Source of the DNA: Planctomycetaceae bacterium
GTDB lineage: Bacteria; Planctomycetota; Planctomycetia; Planctomycetales; Planctomycetaceae
Length of the DNA stretch: 64,000 bases
Direction of reading: 5' to 3'
Assembly (NCBI GenBank): GCA_020638955.1
Contig: JACKHO010000001.1
Location: forward strand, 434,001 to 498,000
The notes beneath the pieces were generated by a model that saw only the letters and a program-made list of their open reading frames with translations, was not told where the DNA came from and made no database searches. Both the position numbers and the translations under genes were made by a program. Below, one piece after another: positions 9,114-16,846 of this stretch. Each line of letters begins with the position of its first letter. Position 1 is the stretch's first letter.

Positions 9114-9641
9114 ATGATTCCAATTGAGACCAGCCGACTATTGATGCGTCCTTTAAGCGTTGCGGATGCCGAACCGCTCGCGGCAGTCTTCTCTGACCCC
9201 GAGGTCATGCGCTGGAGTGATGGCCTGCTTGATGCTGCGGGCATTCGAGACTGGCTCGGCAAACGCATAGCTGGCGATCCTCTCCGCCCCTGGATTGGCC
9301 CCTGGGCTGTTGTGCAGAAATCGACGTCCAATGTCATTGGCTATTGCGGATTCTTCTACTTCCCGGACATCATCGGGCTACCTGAAACGGAAATTGGATT
9401 TCGCCTGGTCCGTGCCTGTTGGGGCCAAGGCTTGGCCACCGAAGCTGCACGAGCAGCATTGGCCCGCGGATTCGATCTTTACAATTTAGAGCGGGTCATT
9501 GCTCTCATCGCCCCGGAGAACGTCGCTTCGATCCGCGTCGCTGAGAAACTTGGCATGCGGTACGAACACGATGTCATGCTGGAGGGATACACGTATCCGG
9601 ATCGGGTGTATGTGATCCATCGGCCGAATCGTCTATGCTGA
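9114..9641 (+). CDS. GNAT-family N-acetyltransferase (RimJ/RimL type)
   Basis: 175 residues. It shows the RimJ/RimL order: ETSRLLMRPLSVADAEPLAAVFSDPEVMRW at the start, then IGYCGFFYF, the core TEIGFRLVRACWGQGLATEAARAALARG with the acetyl-CoA pyrophosphate loop (R-x-x-W-G-Q-G-L-A), and NVASIRVAEKLGMRYE. The substrate may be a protein N-terminus or a small molecule. It starts 20 bases after the BBP7 stop and ends 6 bases before the ankyrin gene, so 9114-10846 looks like one operon. Confidence 0.88.
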   Translation: MIPIETSRLLMRPLSVADAEPLAAVFSDPEVMRWSDGLLDAAGIRDWLGKRIAGDPLRPWIGPWAVVQKSTSNVIGYCGFFYFPDIIGLPETEIGFRLVRACWGQGLATEAARAALARGFDLYNLERVIALIAPENVASIRVAEKLGMRYEHDVMLEGYTYPDRVYVIHRPNRLC

Positions 9642-9647
9642 ACACCG

Positions 9648-10316
9648 ATGACAGACTTCTCCCGCAATGATGAACTCGTCGAGGCTGCCGGTGCTGGTGA
9701 TTTGGCAACTGTTCGGCGTCTGATTGAAGCCGGGGCCGATCCCAACAGTGTCGACAGGCACGGGATGGGGACGCTGCTCAACTTTCATCCCGAGGTGACT
9801 CGCTACCTGTTAGAGCATGGGGCGAATCCTGACGTACAGCGCAATGAAAACATTTCCCCGGTCTTAATTGGGGTTTGCGGGACCTTTGAATGTCTGCGGC
9901 TCATGGTGGAGGCAGGGGCCGATGTGAATTTGGCGAGCGAGCACAATGGGGAGACGGCACTACATGGAGTCGCGAGTTGCAATGACATTGAGAGTGTTCT
10001 TCTACTGTTAAAGCATGGTGCAAATCCCAACGCCCGGACGAAGCCGGGAATGAAAACTTACGGGCTGTGGCGCGATGCCCGAGTCCGTGGCGAAACTCCC
10101 CTGCACCGTGCCGCTGCCTGGGGCAGCGCCGAAGTCATTCAAGCCTTACTGGATGCTGGAGCCGATCGCACAGTCCGGGACGCCAACAAGGACACGCCGC
10201 TCAGTTGGGCGAGTTGGTATTTGCGTGACAAGTCGATTATCGACATGTTGATGTACGACGGTGCGGGTGTGGGTCCCGATTTTCCACCTGAGGGAGTTTC
10301 CGACGTTCCCTCGTGA
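9648..10316 (+). CDS. Ankyrin-repeat protein
   Basis: 222 residues, soluble, with no signal. At least four ankyrin repeats are visible: LVEAAGAGDLATVRRLIEAG, ARYLLEHGAN-type and GTFECLRLMVEAGADVNLAS segments, GETALHGVASCNDIESVLLLLKHGANPNART, and GETPLHRAAAWGSAEVIQALLDAGADRTVRDANKDTPLSWA. Ankyrin domains bind other proteins and the partner is not evident. The gene starts 6 bases after the GNAT stop and its stop lies 41 bases before the LURP-one start. Confidence 0.88.
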   Translation: MTDFSRNDELVEAAGAGDLATVRRLIEAGADPNSVDRHGMGTLLNFHPEVTRYLLEHGANPDVQRNENISPVLIGVCGTFECLRLMVEAGADVNLASEHNGETALHGVASCNDIESVLLLLKHGANPNARTKPGMKTYGLWRDARVRGETPLHRAAAWGSAEVIQALLDAGADRTVRDANKDTPLSWASWYLRDKSIIDMLMYDGAGVGPDFPPEGVSDVPS

Positions 10317-10357
10317 GACTGAGGCTAAGCTGGCAACAAGCAGAAACGGAGGAGCAC

Positions 10358-10846
10358 ATGCTCTACAAAATCAAAGAAGCGTTCTGGTCGTGGGGCGATG
10401 ATTTCACCATTACCGACCGCAACGGCGAGACTGTCTTCCTGGTCGACGGGCAGGCGTTCAGTTGGGGCGACAAACTTTCATTTCAGGACGCCGACGGCCG
10501 TGAGCTGGCGTTTATCTCCCAAACGCTGCTCTCCTGGAAGCCGCGTTTTCAAATACTCATTGACGGTGAGGTGTTCGCGGAAGTCGTCAAGGAGTGGACG
10601 TGGTTCAACCAGCAGTTCACCCTCGATGTCCCTGGCCCCAACGACTACACCATTAACGGTTCATTCTGGAAACACGAATTCGAATTCGTGCGACGCGGCC
10701 GAGTCGTGGCGCGCGTCAGCAAGAACTTCTGGGGCTGGACCGACAGCTACGGCGTCGACATTGATGACAACGAAGACGTCGTCGCCATCCTCTGCACCTG
10801 CATTGTCATTGACCAGGTGCTGCATGACGGGGATGACAAGAAGTAA
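10358..10846 (+). CDS. LURP-one-related (tubby-like) family protein
   Basis: 162 residues from the ATG at 10358, with GGAGG a few bases upstream. The protein is built of repeated short strands with W/F at turns (FWSWGDDFTITDRNGETVFLVDGQAFSWGDKLSFQD, LLSWKPRFQILIDGEVFAEVVKEWTWFNQQFTLDVPG). This is the pattern of the LURP-one/YxjI beta-barrel-with-helix fold related to the tubby C-terminal domain. It ends with a hydrophobic helix, VVAILCTCIVIDQVL. Function in bacteria is unknown; lipid binding is known only for eukaryotic tubby proteins. Confidence 0.75.
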   Translation: MLYKIKEAFWSWGDDFTITDRNGETVFLVDGQAFSWGDKLSFQDADGRELAFISQTLLSWKPRFQILIDGEVFAEVVKEWTWFNQQFTLDVPGPNDYTINGSFWKHEFEFVRRGRVVARVSKNFWGWTDSYGVDIDDNEDVVAILCTCIVIDQVLHDGDDKK

Positions 10847-10894
10847 TTTCGTACAAAGCTCACTCTGGCGATCCAATATGAGTTTGCGATCACA

Positions 10895-11137
10895 TTAGCC
10901 GGAATACTTCGCGAGTGCTTCGTCAATCAGCTGGCATACGAAGGCGTCACTGCGATAGACCCGTTTCGCTACTTCCAATTTGAGTCGCGTCGTCGGCATG
11001 GGCCCCAGTTCGGAGGTGACCTGCCGAGAAATCACGTCACGACTCCATTTCAACATCGCGGTACAGCGCGCCATTCGCTCCTTTGGGGAGAGCGCATCCA
11101 TACGAGCCCGATATTGTTCGGAGGCCAGTTCATCCAT
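10895..11137 (-). CDS. Small hypothetical helical protein
   Basis: About 80 residues from the ATG at 11137, or 94 from 11179. Unrecognised. It is helical and charged: ARMDALSPKERMARCTAMLKWSRDVI, then VAKRVYRSDAFVCQLIDEAL. The LSPxERM opening is common in small planctomycete proteins of unknown role. It has no signal or membrane segment. Convergent with the LURP-one gene, 48 bases apart. Confidence 0.55.
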   Translation of the reverse strand: MDELASEQYRARMDALSPKERMARCTAMLKWSRDVISRQVTSELGPMPTTRLKLEVAKRVYRSDAFVCQLIDEALAKYSG

Positions 11138-11308
11138 TACGACCACCAAGGAAAAAATCGTTTCGACCTCTCGGCGCATGGTTCAAGCGGAGGCGAGGTT
11201 GCATCTTATCTTGCACACGAATGGCAAGTCACTTGACCACTGGGCGTGCACTGGAGTGGCTGCATCCTCAGCGCCCGTTCCGATACATGCGAACGTGAAC
11301 AGTCCACA

Positions 11309-11803
11309 CTACATCATCAACGGTGGTCGTCCGGCCGCTTTACGGCAGTCTGCCAGTTGGCCACGGTGGTGCATCCAGTGCATGGTGCGAATCAGAAGGA
11401 CTTGTCGCCAGGTGCCGAAGAATGATTCCATTCCCGGTGGGCAGGAGTGGCTGGCTTGGTCGAGGTCTACTTCGCTCAGGCTCTGCAGAAGTGCGGTGTT
11501 GGCTCCCTGAAGTTCAAGAAACTGGGCGAGCAATTCTTCATAGGCGGGGTACCCTGCCCCGCCAGCGTCAGGCTGCGTTCCTGCACCAAACAGGTCCTTC
11601 AGCGAATCGTGTGGATTTGGTGTTCCATCCAGCATGAAGCGGAACTGTCCTTCCGAGGTCAGCAAGTGTCCGAGAATCCAGTGGGCGTGATTTCCGCCAG
11701 CGGTCGCCACCTGCAGTGGGGCTGTCTTCAGGTCTTCAAACATGGGGGCCAGGAGTCCGGCACTCTGTTGACTGGCCAAAATCAGAAGGTCTTTCGATTG
11801 CAT
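11309..11803 (-). CDS. DinB-superfamily protein
   Basis: 164 residues from the ATG at 11803, with GGAG eight bases upstream. A four-helix-bundle pattern is visible, with metal-binding-type histidines: GGNHAHWILGHLLTSEGQ near residue 40 (His in N-H-x-x-W-x-x-G-H) and MHWMHHRGQLADCRKAAG near the C-terminus. These match DinB/YfiT-like proteins, which bind a divalent metal and often act as thiol-dependent transferases. It is divergent from an HxlR regulator with a palindrome between them, so it is probably that regulator's target. Confidence 0.8.
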   Translation of the reverse strand: MQSKDLLILASQQSAGLLAPMFEDLKTAPLQVATAGGNHAHWILGHLLTSEGQFRFMLDGTPNPHDSLKDLFGAGTQPDAGGAGYPAYEELLAQFLELQGANTALLQSLSEVDLDQASHSCPPGMESFFGTWRQVLLIRTMHWMHHRGQLADCRKAAGRPPLMM

Positions 11804-11917
11804 TGTACTGCTCCACGGAAATGACCAGTTCATGCAGCAAGGCAGAATCTGGTATGCTGAAGGGACTGAGGAACTGCTTGTGCAGCGTTCCTGACATCGG
11901 TAGCATAACGTGCATTG

Positions 11918-11932
11918 CTTGCACTTTGCAAG
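11918..11932. promoter_or_regulatory. Palindrome CTTGCA-ctt-TGCAAG, probable HxlR operator
   Basis: A perfect 6+3+6 inverted repeat lies in the 160-base gap between the divergent dinB-like and hxlR-like genes, 32 bases before the HxlR start. HxlR/YodB regulators are known to bind short palindromes in divergent promoters. The role here is inferred from position. Confidence 0.5.
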
Positions 11933-11963
11933 TGATGTGTTGTTTGGTTGCGCTGGAGTGTAC

Positions 11964-12392
11964 GTGAAGTCTGAAAGTTCTGGAGACTGGCGCTCGCAAT
12001 GTCCGCTGAATATCGCCCTTGAGCTGTTGGGTGATCGCTGGACGCTGCTCATTCTGCGCGATTTGATGTTCAAGAAGTTCACGACCTACAAGGAGTTTCA
12101 GAACAGCGGCGAGGGAATTGCCACCAATATTCTGGCTGATCGTCTCAAGAAACTGGTTGAACTGGGCCTCATTACAGGCGAACGATCGGAAGCGGACGCT
12201 CGGGTGATGACGTATCAGCCGACAGAGAAGGGCCTGGACTTGCTGCCAACCATGGTCGAGTTGATGATTTGGACCGATAAGTACGAAAAGCACGCAGCGC
12301 CACCGCACATCATGAAGCAAATGAAACGCGATCCGCAGCAACTCATTGCTGCTGTTCGTGAGCAGTTTACTGGCAAATTGAATCGCAAATAG
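11964..12392 (+). CDS. HxlR-family winged-helix transcriptional regulator
   Basis: 142 residues from the GTG at 11964, which has GGAG five bases upstream. Earlier in-frame starts would run through the palindrome. The domain is complete: SQCPLNIALELLGDRWTLLILRDLMF with the family's Cys before the first helix, then the recognition region FTTYKEFQNSGEGIATNILADRLKKLVELGLITG and the wing ARVMTYQPTEKGLDLLP. Cys in this position acts as an electrophile or redox sensor in YodB/HypR-type members, so thiol-stress control is possible. It probably regulates itself and the divergent DinB-like gene. Confidence 0.88.
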   Translation: MKSESSGDWRSQCPLNIALELLGDRWTLLILRDLMFKKFTTYKEFQNSGEGIATNILADRLKKLVELGLITGERSEADARVMTYQPTEKGLDLLPTMVELMIWTDKYEKHAAPPHIMKQMKRDPQQLIAAVREQFTGKLNRK

Positions 12393-12526
12393 CCGCGAGC
12401 GGCCATCCAATGTGGTTCCTGGAAAAGGTCTGCAATTTGGCGTTGATCTTCCCAATTCTCGCGGCATGCGCGATACTGAGTGTTCTCGGTAGGTGTCTGA
12501 CTGCAGAATGAGTTGGAGAAACTGCG

Positions 12527-13906
12527 TTGCTCACGATTCAGGGAAAACGGCTCAGATCGTTTTGCGATCAACTTACGCGGCGCGATTTTCTCCGCGTCGG
12601 TGGGCTCGGTGTGGGCGGTCTGACGTTGGCAAACCTGCTGGCTGCTGAAAGTCAGGCGGCCACGACCAATGACCATTCCGTGGTGATGATTTATTTGCCC
12701 GGCGGTCCCACTCAGCACGAGACGTTTGATCCCAAGCCGCACGCACCTATCGAGATTCGCGGTTCGTTTGGTCCCATCAGCACAAAAGTGCCGGGCATGC
12801 AGTTCTGCGAGTTGCTTCCTAAGCTTTCGAGTATGTCGGACAAGTTTTCGATTGTCCGTTCGCTCGTGGGTATGGCTAATCGACACGAGTCATTCCAGTG
12901 CTACACGGGGAGGCCCGGTGGACGTAACGGTGATGGTGAACCTTCGGGGGGCTGGCCGACGCTGGGCTCGGTGGTTTCCAAAGTGTTGGGGCCTTCGCGG
13001 AATGGCGTTGTCCCCTACATCGACGCCTCGCCCGAAATGAGCTACACGCCGTATCGGAATCGTGGGATTCACGACGCGTCGAGTGCGATTTCCTGGCCGG
13101 GAATTACCGGTCCTGCACATGTGCCGTTTGCGCTCGAAGGTGATGTGAAAGACGACCTCGTGCTCAACGGCATTGATTTGACACGACTGGCCGACCGACG
13201 TTCCCTGCTCACTTCACTGCAAAGTGTCGAACAAATTGCTGCCGGCGAAGGACTCGATGATTATCAGCAACAGGCCTTCGGAATTCTGACATCGAGCCGG
13301 TTGGCGGAAGCGATGGATTTGGAACGGGAAGATCCTCGCTCGATTGAACGGTATGGAAAAACGCAGGCCACCGATCCCAGTTTCGGCGGTGCCCCACAAG
13401 ATGCCACGCGGTTTTTGATGGCACGCCGACTCGTCGAAGCGGGCGTACGCTGTGTGACCGTCTCGTTCGGCGCGTGGGACTGGCATGCGAATCGCGAAGG
13501 TCCGATTGATCAACTTTCTCGTAAATACCTTCCTGTCTTTGATCATGCCTTGTCCACATTCCTGCAGGACTTGGATGAACGCGGACTGCTGGAGCGGACC
13601 GCCGTTGTTGTGTGGGGAGAGTTTGGTCGAACGCCACGAATTAATCCGAAAGGCGGACGCGACCATTGGCCGAATACACAGTCGGTGCTCGTCGCTGGCG
13701 GCGGAATTCGTGGTGGTCAAATTGTGGGCTCAACCGACGACACTGGCGGCGTCCCGGCCTCACGACCGGTGCACGTGCAGGAAGTGTTCGCGACGCTGTA
13801 TCACTCGCTGGGCATTGATGTCGAGGGGGTGAAAATCCCCGACTTCAATGGGCGTCCACGCTATCTGGTCGATGAGAATCGACAACCGATCAGAGAACTA
13901 CTGTAA
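12527..13906 (+). CDS. DUF1501 protein with Tat signal
   Basis: 459 residues from a TTG at 12527, with GGAG eight bases upstream. The N-terminus is a twin-arginine signal (TRRDFLRVGGLGVGGLTLANLLAA). DUF1501 follows, a sulfatase/alkaline-phosphatase-like fold: VVMIYLPGGPTQHETFDPKP, CVTVSFGAWDWHAN, and TAVVVWGEFGRTPRINPKGGRDHWPN with the metal-type Asp/His. In Planctomycetes DUF1501 genes usually follow a DUF1549/DUF1553 cytochrome-like partner. None is adjacent here. Function unproven. Confidence 0.9.
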   Translation: MLTIQGKRLRSFCDQLTRRDFLRVGGLGVGGLTLANLLAAESQAATTNDHSVVMIYLPGGPTQHETFDPKPHAPIEIRGSFGPISTKVPGMQFCELLPKLSSMSDKFSIVRSLVGMANRHESFQCYTGRPGGRNGDGEPSGGWPTLGSVVSKVLGPSRNGVVPYIDASPEMSYTPYRNRGIHDASSAISWPGITGPAHVPFALEGDVKDDLVLNGIDLTRLADRRSLLTSLQSVEQIAAGEGLDDYQQQAFGILTSSRLAEAMDLEREDPRSIERYGKTQATDPSFGGAPQDATRFLMARRLVEAGVRCVTVSFGAWDWHANREGPIDQLSRKYLPVFDHALSTFLQDLDERGLLERTAVVVWGEFGRTPRINPKGGRDHWPNTQSVLVAGGGIRGGQIVGSTDDTGGVPASRPVHVQEVFATLYHSLGIDVEGVKIPDFNGRPRYLVDENRQPIRELL

Positions 13907-14035
13907 CCCTTCTTGTCTCGATCGTGCGGTTTTACTTCGGCGGAAATTGTTTCTGTTCGAAGGTCGAGGTATCATTTCGACCGTTGACAACGCCTGTCCG
14001 GCTAGCCTGCCACACCTCGAAGGGAGCAACATCTG

Positions 14036-14569
14036 ATGACAATCCGCAACGTTTTGGGCGCACTGGTTCTGGGAGTTTTTGTGGCCTCGGTCGCGGTGGC
14101 AGAAGACTCCCCTGCTCTGGTCTTCAACAATGCCATGTCCAATGCCAATAAGCGATTGAGCAAGGCAGGCTACAACTTCGGTGTCACTCTCGCCCCAATT
14201 TTTAATGGGACCGAATTTGATGGCAAGAAGGCGAAGGAGCAGTTGGACGAAATCAAAGAGGTGTTGGACCAGGTCAACAACGACATGAAAGCGCTGCGAA
14301 TACCGGACTCGGACGAAGCACGTGCACTATACGAAGCCCACCAGCAATTCCTGAAGGGGCAGAAGAAGATGCTTCGCAACGAGTTCGCCGACTTGTTGGA
14401 AATTGCCAGTGACGACACAATCACAAACGAAGAGAAGAAGCAACAACTTGGCGAAATACTTGAAGACGTCGGCAAAATTGAAAAGAAAGATTTGACGCGA
14501 CTTCAAGAGGCTCAACGCGCTTTTGGCAAGCGGCACAACATCATTATTGAAGATGCCGAGGGCGAATAG
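14036..14569 (+). CDS. Secreted helical protein, unknown function
   Basis: 177 residues. A signal peptide (VLGALVLGVFVASVAVA) precedes an all-helical, highly charged mature protein (AKEQLDEIKEVLDQVNNDMKAL, LKGQKKMLRNEFADLLEIA, NEEKKQQLGEILEDVGKIEKKDLTRLQEAQRAFGKRH), probably a periplasmic helical bundle. GGGAG lies ten bases before the ATG. I do not recognise the family. The neighbours do not suggest a pathway. Confidence 0.7.
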   Translation: MTIRNVLGALVLGVFVASVAVAEDSPALVFNNAMSNANKRLSKAGYNFGVTLAPIFNGTEFDGKKAKEQLDEIKEVLDQVNNDMKALRIPDSDEARALYEAHQQFLKGQKKMLRNEFADLLEIASDDTITNEEKKQQLGEILEDVGKIEKKDLTRLQEAQRAFGKRHNIIIEDAEGE

Positions 14570-14769
14570 TCGAGCGAGACGCAGTTTGCCGTCAACAGAT
14601 TCGTGCGGCGCACACGCGGTTACCTATTCCGCGAAGAAGCTGGTGAGGAATTCTGTCTAAAGTGTGTCGGGTCAAGGTTTCTGATTGATCTGTCACAACG
14701 AATGCTGCGTTCGCGCATACAGGGCTGTCCGGGACAGCCTCGGGATACCAATTCATTACCGAGGACAAT

Positions 14770-15798
14770 ATGACTCAAGAAATGCTCTGCCCCGATTGTG
14801 GGGCTCAAATTCCGCAGGAAGCGTTCGACGGGCGTCCTGAATATGAGTGTGCTCAGTGTGGTGCGAGGCTGGACATGAGTGTCGATGCCCCCGCACCTCC
14901 GGAGTTGCCAACTACGCCTCTGGTTGCGGACGACGGCGCAGCACCTCAAGGTCAAGGCGAACAGCAGCGGCAGCGGAGGAAACTGCAGTGCCCCGATTGT
15001 GGAGCGCCGGTTTCGCGGAATGATCGTTACTGTCCCGCCTGCGATTATCGTCTGGCCGACGATGAGGATGACTACGACACCGATGGGCGTGGTTACCCGA
15101 TTGAGATCGGCAGTGTCTTCAATCAATCCTGGGAACTTTTTCAGGAGCAGGGCGGAATTATTGTAGGTGTGACCCTGCTCAGTGGGTTCATCAACGTGCT
15201 GGCATCGATACCAGAAGCTGTGTGCAAGGACATCGGCCAGCGAAACCACGACGAGGTCTTGCTGCTCGCAGGTTTTGGATGCCAGATTGTGCGCATGTTG
15301 TTCTCAGTTTGGCTTTCGGTCGGCTACACGCGGTTCATCCTCAACGTGATCAAAGGACGCAGAGCAGAAGTGAGCGATTTGTTCAGCGGTGCTGATTTGT
15401 ATGCCCCGGCCCTTTGGAACAGTTTCGTGTTTGGACTTGCCGTTGTGTTCGGTATGCTGGCCTGCGTCATTCCCGGGATTTTCCTCTCGATGGCGATGTG
15501 GCCCTTCCTGTATGTGCTGATAGAGCACCCCGAATGTACCGGCTTGGAGCCACTCAGTCGCGCTTGGAGACTCACGGACGGCAACCGACTCACCGTGTTT
15601 GCTCTGGGGTTGCTGGCGTTCCTTATCAACCTGTTGGGAATGTTGGCCTTGTTGGTGGGGCTGTTGGTTACGACTCCGTTTACGACACTCATGTTTGCCG
15701 TGGCGTACTACCACATGACTGGTCGCGAAGTGGGTGCCCGCTCGCGTCGGCGTTACGACGATGCGTACGGCGATGACGACAAAGAATATGATGGTTAA
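14770..15798 (+). CDS. Zinc-ribbon multi-pass membrane protein
   Basis: 342 residues. Two zinc ribbons open the protein: CPDCG(x)16-ish CAQCG at about 6-34 and CPDCG...CPACD at about 77-97, joined by a proline/glutamine-rich linker. A membrane domain with about five helices follows from residue 130 onward. It contains the segment LYAPALWNSFVFGLAVVFGMLACVIPGIFLSMAMWPFLYVLIEHPECTGLEPLSRAWRLTDGNR, typical of the DUF975/GPDPase-membrane-like fold. The tail is acidic. Common in Planctomycetes with no assigned function. Confidence 0.8.
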   Translation: MTQEMLCPDCGAQIPQEAFDGRPEYECAQCGARLDMSVDAPAPPELPTTPLVADDGAAPQGQGEQQRQRRKLQCPDCGAPVSRNDRYCPACDYRLADDEDDYDTDGRGYPIEIGSVFNQSWELFQEQGGIIVGVTLLSGFINVLASIPEAVCKDIGQRNHDEVLLLAGFGCQIVRMLFSVWLSVGYTRFILNVIKGRRAEVSDLFSGADLYAPALWNSFVFGLAVVFGMLACVIPGIFLSMAMWPFLYVLIEHPECTGLEPLSRAWRLTDGNRLTVFALGLLAFLINLLGMLALLVGLLVTTPFTTLMFAVAYYHMTGREVGARSRRRYDDAYGDDDKEYDG

Positions 15799-15859
15799 CA
15801 GCGTATGAAGTCCTGGTCATCGTCCATGAGGTTCCCGCCCAGGTGGAGATTCCGTTCCC

Positions 15860-16675
15860 ATGAAGCATGTTTGCTCGGCCCTGACATTATTCGTACTGAT
15901 ACTGCCCTCTCACGGGGTGGGCCAGGAAAAGGCGGAGAGTCCGGAGTGGCAAACGCTCTTCAACGGGCGCGACCTTAGCGGTTGGCATTTGCAGCGGGAG
16001 CGCGGGCAGCATGGAACGGGTGGGCACTGGGGTGTCACGGATGATGGCGTGTTGTTTGGTGAACAGGGACCGCCAGGTTCAGGGAACGGCGGATTTCTGT
16101 TGACTGACGAAACCTACGCTGAGTTCGAGTTGGAAGTTTCTCTCCGGCCTGACTGGGGGCCGGACAGCGGCGTATTCCTGCGAACTGATGAACTGGGCGG
16201 CGGTTGGCAGGTGTATGTTGATCATCACGACCATGGCAATGTCGGCCATATTCGTCTCGAAACAAAACCGTACAGCGTCCCGTTCCGTCCGTGGGGATTC
16301 TCACGCATCGACCCTGCCCTCCCCGCTCTGGAAATGGCGGTCGACGCCCGTACGAAAACGTGGCCAGAGGGTGTGTACGAAGAAACCTGCTCTCAGGAAG
16401 AATGGCTGAAAGTCTGGAAGACCGACGACTGGAACCGCCTGCGCATTCGCTGCACGGGAGGCGAGTTGCCTGTCATTGAAACCTGGGTGAACGACCTGAA
16501 AGTCTGCAAGTTCAACGCGGCGTCGACCACGCATCCCCAGTTTGATACCGAAAAGGCGGAAGCAGTCACGCAGCCGACGGGTTCCATTGGGCTGCAGGTT
16601 CATGGCGGTAAGAATTGGAGAGCTGGAGACCGGGTTTACTGGAGAGATTTGCGAATTCGGAGACTCGGTGAGTGA
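15860..16675 (+). CDS. DUF1080 (3-keto-disaccharide hydrolase-like) secreted protein
   Basis: 271 residues. A signal peptide ends near GVGQ. The single DUF1080 domain, a concanavalin/LamG-like sandwich, shows WQTLFNGRDLSGWHLQ at its start, then GGFLLTDETYAEFELEVSLRPDWGPDSGVFLRTDELGGGWQVYVDHHD, and closes with VTQPTGSIGLQVHGGKNWRAGDRVYWRDLRIRRL. Family members hydrolyse 3-keto-glycosides in some bacteria, while most planctomycete copies are uncharacterised. Two Gfo/Idh/MocA oxidoreductases in this window could act in the same kind of keto-sugar chemistry, but they are not adjacent. Confidence 0.88.
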   Translation: MKHVCSALTLFVLILPSHGVGQEKAESPEWQTLFNGRDLSGWHLQRERGQHGTGGHWGVTDDGVLFGEQGPPGSGNGGFLLTDETYAEFELEVSLRPDWGPDSGVFLRTDELGGGWQVYVDHHDHGNVGHIRLETKPYSVPFRPWGFSRIDPALPALEMAVDARTKTWPEGVYEETCSQEEWLKVWKTDDWNRLRIRCTGGELPVIETWVNDLKVCKFNAASTTHPQFDTEKAEAVTQPTGSIGLQVHGGKNWRAGDRVYWRDLRIRRLGE

Positions 16676-16846
16676 CTCACTCAATGAGTGATGTGGAAAC
16701 TTGCAGCAAGTCATGCTGGCATCAGCCATCAGGCCACCCCATAATGAATGTAAGCGAAATACTCGTGAGCCATTGTGGATGTTGCCTCAGACCGCAGTTC
16801 GGGCCGACGGCAACTGTGGACGCCGACTGAATACGGGAGAGGAATC

